DNA of 64,000 nt from an uncultured Chitinophagaceae bacterium (lineage in GTDB: Bacteria > Bacteroidota > Bacteroidia > Chitinophagales > Chitinophagaceae). The DNA is taken from NCBI GenBank assembly GCA_903870685.1, contig CAIQDX010000049.1, positions 62,001 to 126,000 of the forward strand, in the 5' to 3' direction. The notes under the pieces are model-generated. The model was given only the letters and a program-made list of their open reading frames with translations. It did no database searches and was not told where the DNA came from. Of the stretch, positions 19,469 to 29,089 are shown piece after piece. Both the position numbers and the translations under genes were made by a program. The first letter of the stretch is position 1. Each line of letters begins with the position of its first letter.

Positions 19469-21760
19469 TTAATTACCAAAAACACTTAAAAATTTTATGC
19501 GCATTATTTTTAATTGTTCTAAAGAATAATCATTTTCGCTTAGTTCTTTTTGTGCAATATCTAAAGAAGAGGTTTCACAACTTTTAAAATAATCTATAAT
19601 TTCTTCCTGCTCGTATTCATCCAGCCACTCATCAATCGCATAATCAAGATTAAGTCTTGTTCCGCTGGCGGCAATGGTTTCCATTTCTTCAAGTAACTCA
19701 TCCAACTTTAAACTTTTGTGTTTAGCTATAGTTTCCAGAGGAATTTTTTTATCGATGTTTTGAATGATATAAACCTTGTTACTGCTTTTGTTTAATACGC
19801 TTCGCATCACAAAATCATCTGGTTTTTCAATATCGTTTTCTTCAACATATTCTGCAATTAGTTCAACAAAAGGCTTTCCATATTTTATTGCCTTTCCTTT
19901 ACTAACGCCCTGACATTTTTCTAATTCCGCCAATGTGGTTGGATAAAGCGTTGCCATATCCTGCAAAGAATTTTCTAAGAAAATAACAAATGGCGGAAGG
20001 CTTTTTTTCTTCGCTTCTCTATGACGAAGGTCTTTCAACAAATCAAATAGTTTTTCATCTGCAGCGGCGCCGGATTGAGATGCGTTTTCAGAATCTTCAT
20101 CATCTTCGTTCGCGTCTTCAAATAAATTATTCAAAACAATTTTGAAAGATGTTGGTTTCTTTAAAAACTTTTCGCCTTTTTCTGTCATCTTCACTAAACC
20201 ATATTCTTCAATATCTTTTTTAATAAAATTTTCTAAAAGCATCTGACGAATCAAGCTGTTCCACAAATGATTTTCTTTCTCTTTTCCAATTCCAAATTCT
20301 GCTAATTTTTCGTGACGGAACATTGCAATTTGCGGCGTTAGTTTTCCCATCACAACATTCACAACATACTCGGTCACAAAACGTCCTTCAATTGCTTTAA
20401 CAACTTTCAAGACTTTTACAACATCGTCTTTTGCTTCAATTTTTTCTTTTGGATGTTTGCAATTATCACAACTACCGCAATTTTTTACATCTGTGTCTTC
20501 TCCAAAATAATGCAACAAAGTTTTTCTTCTACACACACCACTTTCTGCAAAAGCAACAGTTTCATTAATTAACTGTGCGCCAACCTCTCTTTCACTTAAA
20601 GGTTTATCACGCATCAAATGTTCGAGCTTGGAAACATCTTTATGAGAATAATATAAAACACAAATTCCCTCCAATCCATCACGACCAGCACGACCGGTTT
20701 CCTGATAATAATTTTCAATTGATTTTGGAATATTAAAATGAATTACAAAACGAATATCCGGCTTATCGATGCCCATACCAAACGCAATGGTGGCAACGAT
20801 TACCTGAACATCTTCATTTAAAAATTGATCTTGTCTTTCTGATCTTAATTTTTGATCAAGCCCTGCATGATAAGCAACGGCCTTAATATTATTGGCCATC
20901 AAAATTTCTGCCAACTCTTCTGTTGTTTTTCGATTGAGCGTATAAATAATTCCACTCTTTCCTTTGTGTGTTGTGATGAAACGCACAATACTTTTAATGG
21001 TTTGTTCTTTCTGAATTTTTGGAATGATCTCGTAATAAAGATTAGTACGATTGAAAGAAGAAATAAAAATATTTGGATTACGAAGTCCGAGATTTTTTAC
21101 AATATCGCTTTGTACTTTTGGTGTTGCTGTTGCGGTTAAAGCAACAACAGGAACATCGGGATTAATGATGTCCATCATTTCGCGAAGTCTTCTGTATTCC
21201 GGACGAAAATCATGTCCCCATTCCGAAATACAATGCGCTTCATCAACAGCAAAAAAAGAAATAGTCAGATCAGCAAAAAAATCTAAGTTCTCTTGCTTTG
21301 TTAATGTTTCAGGGGCAACATATAATAATTTGGTTTTGCCCGCAATCAAATCTTCTTTCACTTCTTTGATCTGTCCTTTGTTTAAAGAAGAATTTAAAAA
21401 ATGTGCCACATCATCTTTTTCGCTATAACCCCTGACAAGATCAACCTGATTTTTCATTAATGCAATAAGTGGCGAAACGATAATGGCACAACCGGGTAAA
21501 ATCAATGCGGGTAACTGATAACATAAACTTTTGCCGCCGCCTGTTGGCATAATTACAAATGTATCACGCCCTTCCAATAAACTATTTATAGATTTTTCTT
21601 GCGTGCCCTTAAACTCCGAAAAACCAAAATGCTTTTGCAAAGCAGCATGAATATTATGCAATTTAGAAGAGCCTTCTTTTAATGGATCGATAGTTGGTTT
21701 TTTGTTTGTTGAAACTTTCTTTGTAAGAATTGTTTGCGATCGCTTTGTACTTTTTGCCAT
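19469..21760 (-). CDS. recQ: ATP-dependent DNA helicase RecQ
   Basis: 763 residues. Walker [17 protein letters not shown], motif [28 protein letters not shown], the C-terminal helicase lobe with [10 protein letters not shown], the RecQ zinc site ([12 protein letters not shown] through CGSCDNC), a winged helix and an HRDC domain ([20 protein letters not shown]). The final ~100 residues form an extra helical region ([19 protein letters not shown]) seen in the longer RecQ forms. It unwinds DNA in recombination and fork repair. Divergent from the arabinose-5-phosphate isomerase gene. Confidence 0.95.
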   Translation of the reverse strand: MAKSTKRSQTILTKKVSTNKKPTIDPLKEGSSKLHNIHAALQKHFGFSEFKGTQEKSINSLLEGRDTFVIMPTGGGKSLCYQLPALILPGCAIIVSPLIALMKNQVDLVRGYSEKDDVAHFLNSSLNKGQIKEVKEDLIAGKTKLLYVAPETLTKQENLDFFADLTISFFAVDEAHCISEWGHDFRPEYRRLREMMDIINPDVPVVALTATATPKVQSDIVKNLGLRNPNIFISSFNRTNLYYEIIPKIQKEQTIKSIVRFITTHKGKSGIIYTLNRKTTEELAEILMANNIKAVAYHAGLDQKLRSERQDQFLNEDVQVIVATIAFGMGIDKPDIRFVIHFNIPKSIENYYQETGRAGRDGLEGICVLYYSHKDVSKLEHLMRDKPLSEREVGAQLINETVAFAESGVCRRKTLLHYFGEDTDVKNCGSCDNCKHPKEKIEAKDDVVKVLKVVKAIEGRFVTEYVVNVVMGKLTPQIAMFRHEKLAEFGIGKEKENHLWNSLIRQMLLENFIKKDIEEYGLVKMTEKGEKFLKKPTSFKIVLNNLFEDANEDDEDSENASQSGAAADEKLFDLLKDLRHREAKKKSLPPFVIFLENSLQDMATLYPTTLAELEKCQGVSKGKAIKYGKPFVELIAEYVEENDIEKPDDFVMRSVLNKSSNKVYIIQNIDKKIPLETIAKHKSLKLDELLEEMETIAASGTRLNLDYAIDEWLDEYEQEEIIDYFKSCETSSLDIAQKELSENDYSLEQLKIMRIKFLSVFGN

Positions 21761-21984
21761 GTATATAAAAATTTCTATTCCGCTAGGCGGATTTTAAACG
21801 ACTTATAAGATAAAACATTTTGCCGAAAGAGTTCAAAAATTTATTAGAACGGTCGGTCACAAAAATGTACCGATTCGGCGGAGTGTTATTGATTATGATT
21901 CAATTTCGAATCATAAAAACCCTTTTCAAGGGTAGCGAAGTTAAACATCGAACAGAGTAAATACAACTGATTGTTGTTAAAGTT
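21761..21984. other. Divergent intergenic region recQ / KpsF-like gene with hairpins
   Basis: Non-coding. Contains two short perfect inverted repeats: ATGATTC/GAATCAT (21895-21914) and ACCCTT/AAGGGT (about 21919-21933). Neither is followed by a clear T-run, so they look more like operator or leader structures than terminators. Confidence 0.4.
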
Positions 21985-21992
21985 TACCTTTG
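21985..21992 (+). promoter_or_regulatory. -7 box of the KpsF-like gene next to its ATG
   Basis: TACCTTTG, an exact TAnnTTTG match, ends 5 nt before the ATG at 21998. The transcript should start at or beside the start codon. No TTTG at 19-nt spacing is present. Confidence 0.55.
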
Positions 21993-21997
21993 CTTTT

Positions 21998-22960
21998 ATG
22001 AGTTCATCCATCATACAAAAAGCATTGCGCACCATTGCACTGGAAGCATCTTCTATAAAAGGGCTGGAAGCCTTTATTGATGAGGGTTTCGAAAAAGCCG
22101 TTCAAACAATTTATCAATCTAAAGGAAGACTAGTTGTAAGTGGAATAGGCAAGAGCGCCATTGTTGCTCAAAAAATTGTAGCAACATTTAATTCAACCGG
22201 AACACCATCTTTGTTTATGCATGCCGCCGATGCGATTCACGGCGATCTAGGAATGATTCAAAAAGACGATGTTGTTTTAATTATCAGTAAAAGTGGCGAA
22301 AGCCCCGAAATAAAAGTGTTGGTTCCGCTGATTAAAAATTTCGGAAACAAATTAATTGGCATTATAGGTAATATGGAAAGTTTTTTAGCTGTTCAATCCG
22401 ATATTGTTTTAAATACTACAGTTTCAAAAGAAGCCTGTCCAAATAATTTAGCACCAACTAGTAGCACAACGGCGCAAATGGTAATGGGCGATGCATTAGC
22501 CGTTTCTTTAATGGAATTAAGCGGGTTCTCCGACGAAGATTTTGCTAAATATCATCCGGGAGGAAATTTAGGCAAGCGTTTATATTTAAGAGTTGAAGAC
22601 ATTTATCTGAATAATCAAAAACCAAAAGTTTTATCAACCGCATCATTGAAACAGGTGATTGTTGAAATAACCGAAAAAAGATTAGGTGTTACCGCTGTTG
22701 TTGATGCAAACAATAAAGTAGTTGGAATTATAACCGACGGCGATCTAAGAAGAATGTTAGAAAAAAGTAGCAACATAGAAAATATCACAGCAAATGAAAT
22801 TTTATCAATCAATCCAAAAACAATTGAGCCAGATATTTTAGCAGTGCAGGCATTGGACCTTATGCGCAAACACGACATTAGTCAGCTGATTGTTGAATCA
22901 AAAGGAGAATATCTTGGTATTTTGCATTTACACGATTTAATTAGAGAAGGAATAATTTAA
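21998..22960 (+). CDS. kdsD: D-arabinose-5-phosphate isomerase (KpsF/GutQ family)
   Basis: 320 residues. An N-terminal SIS sugar-isomerase domain (GRLVVSGIGKSAIVAQKIVATFNSTGTPS; ISKSGESPEIK; PTSSTTAQMVMGDALA) is followed by two CBS domains (from ~205). It converts ribulose-5-phosphate to arabinose-5-phosphate for KDO synthesis, hence lipopolysaccharide. The ATG at 21998 is chosen; a TTG nine codons earlier would overlap the promoter box. It lies 69 nt upstream of a mannose-1-phosphate guanylyltransferase gene, consistent with an envelope-sugar neighbourhood. Confidence 0.93.
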   Translation: MSSSIIQKALRTIALEASSIKGLEAFIDEGFEKAVQTIYQSKGRLVVSGIGKSAIVAQKIVATFNSTGTPSLFMHAADAIHGDLGMIQKDDVVLIISKSGESPEIKVLVPLIKNFGNKLIGIIGNMESFLAVQSDIVLNTTVSKEACPNNLAPTSSTTAQMVMGDALAVSLMELSGFSDEDFAKYHPGGNLGKRLYLRVEDIYLNNQKPKVLSTASLKQVIVEITEKRLGVTAVVDANNKVVGIITDGDLRRMLEKSSNIENITANEILSINPKTIEPDILAVQALDLMRKHDISQLIVESKGEYLGILHLHDLIREGII

Positions 22961-23004
22961 TCAATTTATAAACACACCAATTCTTTATTGCTATAAACAC
23001 ACAC

Positions 23005-23012
23005 TATATTTG
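23005..23012 (+). promoter_or_regulatory. -7 box of the manC-like gene
   Basis: TATATTTG matches TAnnTTTG and lies 17 nt before the ATG, giving a leader of only about 10 nt. Confidence 0.5.
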
Positions 23013-23029
23013 CGCCACAAAAATTCAAT

Positions 23030-24112
23030 ATGAATAAACATCACTACGTTGCAATCATGGCCGGCGGAATTGGAAGCAGATTTTGGCCCAAAAGCAGAAC
23101 ATCATACCCAAAACAATTTTTAGATATTTTAAATACAGGCAAAACCCTTATCCAGTGGACATTTGAAAGGTATGCCGCGTTTATTCCGAAAGAAAATATT
23201 TTCGTAGTTACATCCGAAGAATATAGCGAAATTGTTGTCGAACAATTGCCGGATATTCCGAAAGAAAATATTGTTGCAGAGCCCAGCAGAAAAAATACGG
23301 CCCCTTGCGTTGCTTATATTTCATTCAAACTTTTACAAAAGGATCCGGAAGCATCTTTAATAGTTGCGCCAAGCGATCACATGATTTTAGATGGAGAAAA
23401 TTTTAAAAAAATTACCACCCAGGCTCTGGCATTTGTTGATAAGCAAGAAGCATTTATTACTCTCGGCATTACGCCAACATATCCAAACACCGGATATGGA
23501 TATATTCAATTCGATTCAAAAATAATTGCCGAAAATATTCATAAGGTAAAAACGTTTACCGAAAAACCCAATCTCGAATTAGCAAAAACTTTTGTAGCAA
23601 GCGGAGAGTTTTTATGGAACGGAGGCATTTTTGTTTGGAAAGTGAAAACGGTAGTGAATGCGTTCGAAAAATACCAGCCGGAAATGTTTGAATTATTTGA
23701 TGGTGAAAAAGAAAATTTTAATACAGCAAAAGAAAAAGAATCGATCAAAAAAATTTACCCGCAATGCACCAATGTTTCCATCGATTATGCGATCATGGAA
23801 AAAGCAGATAATGTTTATGTAATTCCATCTTCATTTGGCTGGAGCGATTTGGGAACATGGAATAGCGCTTACGAAAATTTAGATAAAGATTATTTGGGCA
23901 ATGCCGTTGCGTCGGACAATGTGATTGTGATAGATGCAACAAAATGTATGGTCAGCGCACCACAAGAAAAATTATTATTGTTACAAGGACTAGATGATTT
24001 TATTATTGTTGATACAAAAGATGTATTGATGATTTGCAAGAAAGATAAAGAACAAGCGATTAAAGAATATGTTGCAGAAGTGAAGCGCAGCAAGGGCGAC
24101 AAGTATTTGTAG
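23030..24112 (+). CDS. manC: Mannose-1-phosphate guanylyltransferase
   Basis: 360 residues of a nucleotidyltransferase fold. The signature at the N-terminus is MAGGIGSRFWPKSRTSYPKQ; further markers are EPSRKNTAPCVAY, VAPSDHMI, TFTEKPN, FLWNGGIFVWK and SFGWSDLGTWNS. It makes GDP-mannose from mannose-1-phosphate and GTP for glycans. The cupin-type phosphomannose isomerase domain found in long bifunctional ManC proteins is absent, so it should be a monofunctional transferase. Follows the KpsF-like gene on the same strand. Confidence 0.92.
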   Translation: MNKHHYVAIMAGGIGSRFWPKSRTSYPKQFLDILNTGKTLIQWTFERYAAFIPKENIFVVTSEEYSEIVVEQLPDIPKENIVAEPSRKNTAPCVAYISFKLLQKDPEASLIVAPSDHMILDGENFKKITTQALAFVDKQEAFITLGITPTYPNTGYGYIQFDSKIIAENIHKVKTFTEKPNLELAKTFVASGEFLWNGGIFVWKVKTVVNAFEKYQPEMFELFDGEKENFNTAKEKESIKKIYPQCTNVSIDYAIMEKADNVYVIPSSFGWSDLGTWNSAYENLDKDYLGNAVASDNVIVIDATKCMVSAPQEKLLLLQGLDDFIIVDTKDVLMICKKDKEQAIKEYVAEVKRSKGDKYL

Positions 24113-24127
24113 AAATTAATTTTTATT

Positions 24128-24168
24128 AAAGCCGCAGATTAAAATTTTTAATTTGCGACTTTATTTTT
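24128..24168. terminator. Imperfect bidirectional terminator
   Basis: A long imperfect stem (AAAGCCGCAGATT paired with ATTTGCGACTTT around an A/T core) followed by TTATTTTTTT. It overlaps the last codons of the minus-strand helicase gene and lies 16 nt after the manC stop. Confidence 0.5.
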
Positions 24169-26658
24169 TTGAAAATCTTTCCATGCCATCACCAATCGTA
24201 TTTCTCCAAAACTAACGCCGATTCCAATTGTTTGTTTAATAGAAGTAATTGAGCTGCCATCAATATTTTGTAATGCCGGTTCTATTAAAATAATTTTTTC
24301 ACGAGAAACCAGTTCATCAATTTTTATTTCTCCCAAAGAAATATAATGTGCCAGGTGCGACTCGATGGTTTGAATTGTAAGATTTCTTTCTTTAGAAATT
24401 TCCTCAACCGATTTTCCGTCTTTGTATAAATTGAAACTCAGCAATTTTGTATCAACCTTTTGATTTTTTGAAACAGTTGTTTTTTCTTTTCTTTCTTTCT
24501 TTGGAATCTTTTCGTGAATGTTTGATGATAAATTATTAGCAACCGAATATTTTAAAATAACATCTAAAAATTCTTGACCGAATTTTTTAATTTTCGCTTT
24601 TCCAAAACCGTTTATTTTTTCTAACTCATCCAATGTTTGCGGAAGGTATTGTGCCATCTCGTCCAATGTTTTTGTACCGGCAACTATAAAAATAGGAATA
24701 TCTGCATCGGCACAAATCTTATCTCTCAATAAGCGCAACTCCTTATGCAGAAAAGGATGCGGCGAATCTGTTTTTTTATAAAGCGCACCGGCATAAGCAT
24801 TCACATTAAACACCGGCAAAACAAAATTATTTTTTTGTTCGTGATAAACAGAAACATTAAATCCGTCTTTGCATGATTGAATAATATGTTTTTGAAGCGC
24901 CAATTCTATAAACAAATCTTTCAAATCTTCGTTGTATGCCATTGCATATTGTTTGCCATCTGTTATTGCCGGCGAAGAAGATAAAAATGTTAACAGCAAT
25001 TGTGTTTGATCAGTAAAATAAATGGAAGCTTTTTTAATTCTTTCCTGCAACAAAATATTTTGTTCGGGCAGAATTTCTTCCAGAAAAAATTGTTGTAATT
25101 GTGATTTAAATTTTTTGCCAACCTCGTCCAGATCAATTAATTTTTCTTCAACTTGTTTTAACCACGGCAACGCTTCTTTGTTAAAAGCATCAACATGTTC
25201 TTCAACGCCACGAACAACAGCGCTTAATTTTTTTAAAGCAGAAGTAAAATCAAACAATAACGAAAGCAATGTTGTTTGATAACGATGTTTATCGACTAAA
25301 AGATTTGCAGGCAATTGAGCCGCTTCTTTATTTTTAGAAAAATTTACAATTCGTTCATCGGCATGTAAACTGCTTGAAGTGATGCGGCTCAGCAAAATCA
25401 TTCCTTCCAAACAAGTACAACGGCTTAATGCAACATAAACCTGTCCCGGCGCAAACGCCTGCCCGGCATCGATTACAGCTTTCTCGAAAGTTAAACCCTG
25501 ACTTTTATGTATGGTGATTGACCAGGCCAATCGTAGAGGAAATTGAGTGAAAGAACCTATCTCATCTTCATGAACCTGCTGTGTTTGTTTGTTGATGCTG
25601 TAACGAATATTTTTCCAAATATCTTTCCCAACTTCAATTAATTCTGTTTCGTTTTTGCATTGCACAAAAATTTTATCAGCAAAAATTTTATCAATTATAC
25701 CAATCTTTCCATTAAAATATCTTTTGGCTTTATCCAGATCATTTTTAATAAACATTACCTGTGCGCCAACTTTTACATTTAAAATTTCATCAGCCGGATA
25801 TGCTTTCTCATTAAAATCGCCGGTAATGATTGCTTTGAAAGAAAATAATTTTTCTTTTACATTTTCCAATTCGGTTGCATTGCTTGCATCGGCTTTGTAA
25901 TTGTGTGTGGTAAGATTAATATAACCATCATTTCTATTTGGAAAGAACGATGGCAAATATCGACTGTGCAAGGTTTTCATTCCATCGTCATCCAATTCAT
26001 TATTACGAACCTGATTTAAAATAGAAATAAATTTTTCATCACTCTGGCGATAAATTTTATTTAATTCAACATAAGCAGGTGGCTGGACTTCCATCACACG
26101 ACTATCAAAAAAATAAGGGCTTTTATAATGTTGTGATAATATCTGCCATTCAGCATCGGGTACAACCGGTGGCAGTTGAAACATATCGCCGATCAACAAA
26201 ACCTGCACACCACTAAACGGTTCGTGATATCTGTGACGAATAGTTTTTAAAACTGTATCGATGGCATCGAGCACATCGCAACGCACCATGCTTATTTCAT
26301 CAATAATTAATAATTCTAATTGTTGAATAACCTTTCTTCTTTCATTATTCAAACGAACACGGCTCATTAAACTGTGTTTATCATTCAAAGAATCGTCTTT
26401 ACCAAATCCTTTGCTTTCGGGAATGAAAGGCGTAAACGGCAATTGAAAAAAAGAATGAATGGTTGCCCCGCCTGCATTAATTGCAGCAACTCCGGTTGGT
26501 GCAACAACCGCAGATTGTTTATGACTGTGTTGTTTAATGTATTTTAAAAAAGTTGTTTTACCGGTACCCGCTTTTCCTGTAAGAAAAACAGAACGATTGG
26601 TATATTGAATAAAATCTGATGCGAGTTGAAAATTAATATTTGAAGTATCGGTAACCAT
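24148..26658 (-). CDS. Pif1-like DNA helicase with HRDC and C-terminal HTH region
   Basis: 836 residues. Walker A GKAGTGKTTF at ~28-37, APTGVAAINAGGATIHSFF, DEISMVRCDVLD (Walker B), GDMFQLPPV, and the UvrD/Pif1-type C-terminal motif AWSITIHKSQGLTFEKAVID with VYVALSRC. Together these place it in the Pif1/RecD2-like SF1B group. The second half adds an HRDC domain (LRLLRDKICADADIPIFIV; QTLDELEKINGFGKAKIKKF) and a helix-turn-helix (KSVEEISKERNLTIQTIESH). Likely works in genome maintenance. A TATCTTTA box ends 6 nt before its ATG. Downstream of ssb on the same strand, with a 99-nt gap. Confidence 0.9.
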   Translation of the reverse strand: MVTDTSNINFQLASDFIQYTNRSVFLTGKAGTGKTTFLKYIKQHSHKQSAVVAPTGVAAINAGGATIHSFFQLPFTPFIPESKGFGKDDSLNDKHSLMSRVRLNNERRKVIQQLELLIIDEISMVRCDVLDAIDTVLKTIRHRYHEPFSGVQVLLIGDMFQLPPVVPDAEWQILSQHYKSPYFFDSRVMEVQPPAYVELNKIYRQSDEKFISILNQVRNNELDDDGMKTLHSRYLPSFFPNRNDGYINLTTHNYKADASNATELENVKEKLFSFKAIITGDFNEKAYPADEILNVKVGAQVMFIKNDLDKAKRYFNGKIGIIDKIFADKIFVQCKNETELIEVGKDIWKNIRYSINKQTQQVHEDEIGSFTQFPLRLAWSITIHKSQGLTFEKAVIDAGQAFAPGQVYVALSRCTCLEGMILLSRITSSSLHADERIVNFSKNKEAAQLPANLLVDKHRYQTTLLSLLFDFTSALKKLSAVVRGVEEHVDAFNKEALPWLKQVEEKLIDLDEVGKKFKSQLQQFFLEEILPEQNILLQERIKKASIYFTDQTQLLLTFLSSSPAITDGKQYAMAYNEDLKDLFIELALQKHIIQSCKDGFNVSVYHEQKNNFVLPVFNVNAYAGALYKKTDSPHPFLHKELRLLRDKICADADIPIFIVAGTKTLDEMAQYLPQTLDELEKINGFGKAKIKKFGQEFLDVILKYSVANNLSSNIHEKIPKKERKEKTTVSKNQKVDTKLLSFNLYKDGKSVEEISKERNLTIQTIESHLAHYISLGEIKIDELVSREKIILIEPALQNIDGSSITSIKQTIGIGVSFGEIRLVMAWKDFQKNKVAN

Positions 26659-26757
26659 TGCGTAAAGATAATTGCCACGAAGAATGATTATAAAAAAGGT
26701 TTATTAGCCCAGCAATATTTATTGCCAAACTAATAAACCATTAAACAAATAAATGAA

Positions 26758-27102
26758 TTACACCTTGGCTTTTTCGCCAATCATCAACACTTCGTTTACC
26801 TGCACCTCGGTAATGTATTTTTTATTACCGTCTTTATCATTGTAATTGCGGCTGATGAGCTTGCCTTCGATGGCAACTTCGCTTCCTTTCTTTAAATATT
26901 TTTCCGCAATCTCTGCAACCTTGCCCCAAGCAACAATATTGTGCCATTGAGTTTCTGAAACTCTTTCTCCTTTGATATTACGATAGTTTTCGCTGGTAGC
27001 CAGACTAAAACGGGCTAATTTTCTTCCGCCTTCCAATGTTTTAATTTCAGGATTAGCACCCAAGTTACCGATCAACTGAACTTTGTTTTTTAATGCGTAC
27101 AT
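26758..27102 (-). CDS. ssb: Single-stranded DNA-binding protein, short form
   Basis: 114 residues, almost only an OB fold: NKVQLIGNLGANPEIKTLEGG, ARFSLATSENYRN, TQWHNIVAWGKVAEIAEKYL, KGSEVAIEGKLISRNY. It ends MIGEKAKV, without the flexible linker and acidic DDDIPF-like tip that recruits partner proteins in the main SSB. It is probably an accessory SSB rather than the replication SSB, though the essential copy is outside this window and cannot be compared. Neighbour of the Pif1-like helicase. Confidence 0.9.
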   Translation of the reverse strand: MYALKNKVQLIGNLGANPEIKTLEGGRKLARFSLATSENYRNIKGERVSETQWHNIVAWGKVAEIAEKYLKKGSEVAIEGKLISRNYNDKDGNKKYITEVQVNEVLMIGEKAKV

Positions 27103-27286
27103 GATCTTTGATTTTTTGATTTACAATTTTATTTCAATCAATCGCGACGACGTCTTCCGTAATTGACAACACAAAATTGCGGTTCGAAAAAGGCCGCAGT
27201 CGGTTTTTAATCGTTTCTATTCGGATATAAACGTTTGCACACGAATAATAATTTTTTCGTATCTTGTTTTTTAATAAACCGTTTGT

Positions 27287-27664
27287 ATGCCGGTAACCGA
27301 AATAAAAAAATGCCTCAGCTGCGGCAGAGTAATTAAAGGAAGAGCCGATAAAAAATTTTGTGATGATGCTTGTCGCAATGCTTACAACAACGAACTGAAA
27401 ACAAAAAGTAATTACAGCAATTACGTTCGCAACATAAATAATACGCTGTTGAAGAACCGGCGAATTCTGGAAGAAATATTGCCAGTTGCAGAAGAAACAG
27501 CAAAAACAACACGCGATAAATTAATACAAAAAGGATTTGTTTTTAAATATCACACGCATACCTACGCAAACAAGAAAGGAAATATTTATTTCTTTAATTA
27601 CGATTATGGTTTTTTGCCTTTGGAGAATAATTGGTATTTGATTGTGAGGAGGAAAGAGGAGTAA
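27287..27664 (+). CDS. Small zinc-ribbon protein (DUF2116-like)
   Basis: 125 residues. The N-terminus holds a CxxC...CxxxC zinc-ribbon-like motif (KKCLSCGRVIKGRADKKFCDDACRNAY), the pattern seen in DUF2116/FCS-like fingers. The middle is helical, and the C-terminus is Tyr-rich with NIYFFNYDYGF. No membrane segment. Such proteins are common and uncharacterised in Bacteroidota; nucleic-acid binding is a guess from the finger. Its stop is 3 nt from the end of the convergent ATP-grasp-SET gene. Confidence 0.65.
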   Translation: MPVTEIKKCLSCGRVIKGRADKKFCDDACRNAYNNELKTKSNYSNYVRNINNTLLKNRRILEEILPVAEETAKTTRDKLIQKGFVFKYHTHTYANKKGNIYFFNYDYGFLPLENNWYLIVRRKEE

Positions 27665-27667
27665 ACA

Positions 27668-29089
27668 CTAAAAATTATTTTCTCTCTCCGTCAACGAATT
27701 GTTTTTTATTCCTTTAATTAATCCGCGACAGTTTGCGCTGCCGCAACTGCAATTAAAAGGTTCCATGTTTTCATCGAGGAAAGAGGCATAATCTAAAGTA
27801 AGCTCTTCGCCTTTAAAAATATGTTTTAAAGCAATAACATTTAAACCAATATATCCGGTGTTTGCATCGCAACAATGATTTTGTGGCGCCCATTCGGCAG
27901 GATTATCATCCCACAATAAAAATATTTCTTTGCTTACCGGATAGGCGTAACGACGAAAAATTTCTTTATCATTTTCGTTCCAATTATTTTCTACAAAACG
28001 ACGAGTTGCTAAGCGTTGCGATTTTCCTTCACCTAAAAAAATAATCTCTCCTTGTTTAATATTTCTATTGGCATAAATGCCGAAACCCGCAATACTATTG
28101 CCTTTCATCACATAACATTTTTGTTTTCTGTTGTGACGAGCAATTCCTTCGGCAATGATGTGATGTAAAAAACCTGATTGTCCAATGCCATCATATTTTA
28201 AAATATAATCGGCAGAACCTTCGTAACCATCTTTATAAAAAACAGAACAAGTAAAATTTATTTCAAGAAAAAAGATTTCACCTTTTGCATTCATTCTAAA
28301 ATCCATTCTTGCATAACCAACACCATTGAAGGATTTAAAAATGCGTTGAGCACTTTCTCTTAATTGTTTGTCGAGTGCAATATTAGTAACAGGAATATTT
28401 GCGTCGGGATGCAACTCTGAAGTTTTTAATGCATAAGTTTTGAATTTATTTCCTTCGGGAAAAATAAATTCAACCGGACGAAAAGCGGTTGATGATTTTC
28501 CATCGGCATTTGCCGCAACCAAAACAGTAAACTCTTTTCCATCAATATATTCTTCAACTAAAATTTCATCATACTCATCAATAATACTGGCAACTTTTTC
28601 TTGCAAATGTTTTTTATCAAACACCAAAGATTGTTCATCAACACCCAAACTATCACCGGCTTTCGCAGGCTTTACAAACATTGGAAATTGTAAAAACTTA
28701 CAGGCACTTTCAACATCATTTATTTTTTCAATTAAAAAATAAGCTGGTGTTTTTACGCCTTCGCAATGAGCCACATATTTCATCAACTCTTTTGTTGGAT
28801 CGTATAATAATGTGGACGGTCCAGTGTGTGGAAGATTCAATAATTCTAAAGTATAAATAACATCGATGGATGGAATATTCCAATCCAAATATCCTTCACA
28901 TAAATTTACAAACACGTCGTAGTTCTTCTTTTTTAATTCCTTGAGTTGTTTGTAAACAGAAAGTTTATTTAATAACACATGATCTACCGTTGCCTCGGGA
29001 ATCAAGCGGGATAAGTCTCTTGGCGGATCATAATATTGATAATCCACCGATGATGTTGAGTAATCGGGTTGCAACACACAGATCTTCAT
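27668..29089 (-). CDS. ATP-grasp ligase fused to a SET domain
   Basis: 473 residues, two domains. Residues 1-~320 are a D-Ala-D-Ala-ligase-like ATP-grasp: FVNLCEGYLDWN (~60), P-loop-like FVKPAKAGDSLGV (138-150), EEYIDGKEF (~180), and the metal-binding R261-MDFR and FFLEINF (E276, N278). Residues ~325-460 are a SET domain: GNSIAGFGIYA (330-340), NHCCDAN (404-410) in place of NHSCxPN, GEELTLDY (427-434), and a post-SET cysteine set C447, C449, C454. SET domains methylate protein lysines using S-adenosylmethionine; ATP-grasp enzymes form peptide-like bonds. The start overlaps the preceding ATP-grasp gene by ATGA. Fusion with a ligase suggests ligation and methylation act on one substrate; the substrate is unknown. 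Confidence 0.85.
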   Translation of the reverse strand: MKICVLQPDYSTSSVDYQYYDPPRDLSRLIPEATVDHVLLNKLSVYKQLKELKKKNYDVFVNLCEGYLDWNIPSIDVIYTLELLNLPHTGPSTLLYDPTKELMKYVAHCEGVKTPAYFLIEKINDVESACKFLQFPMFVKPAKAGDSLGVDEQSLVFDKKHLQEKVASIIDEYDEILVEEYIDGKEFTVLVAANADGKSSTAFRPVEFIFPEGNKFKTYALKTSELHPDANIPVTNIALDKQLRESAQRIFKSFNGVGYARMDFRMNAKGEIFFLEINFTCSVFYKDGYEGSADYILKYDGIGQSGFLHHIIAEGIARHNRKQKCYVMKGNSIAGFGIYANRNIKQGEIIFLGEGKSQRLATRRFVENNWNENDKEIFRRYAYPVSKEIFLLWDDNPAEWAPQNHCCDANTGYIGLNVIALKHIFKGEELTLDYASFLDENMEPFNCSCGSANCRGLIKGIKNNSLTERENNF

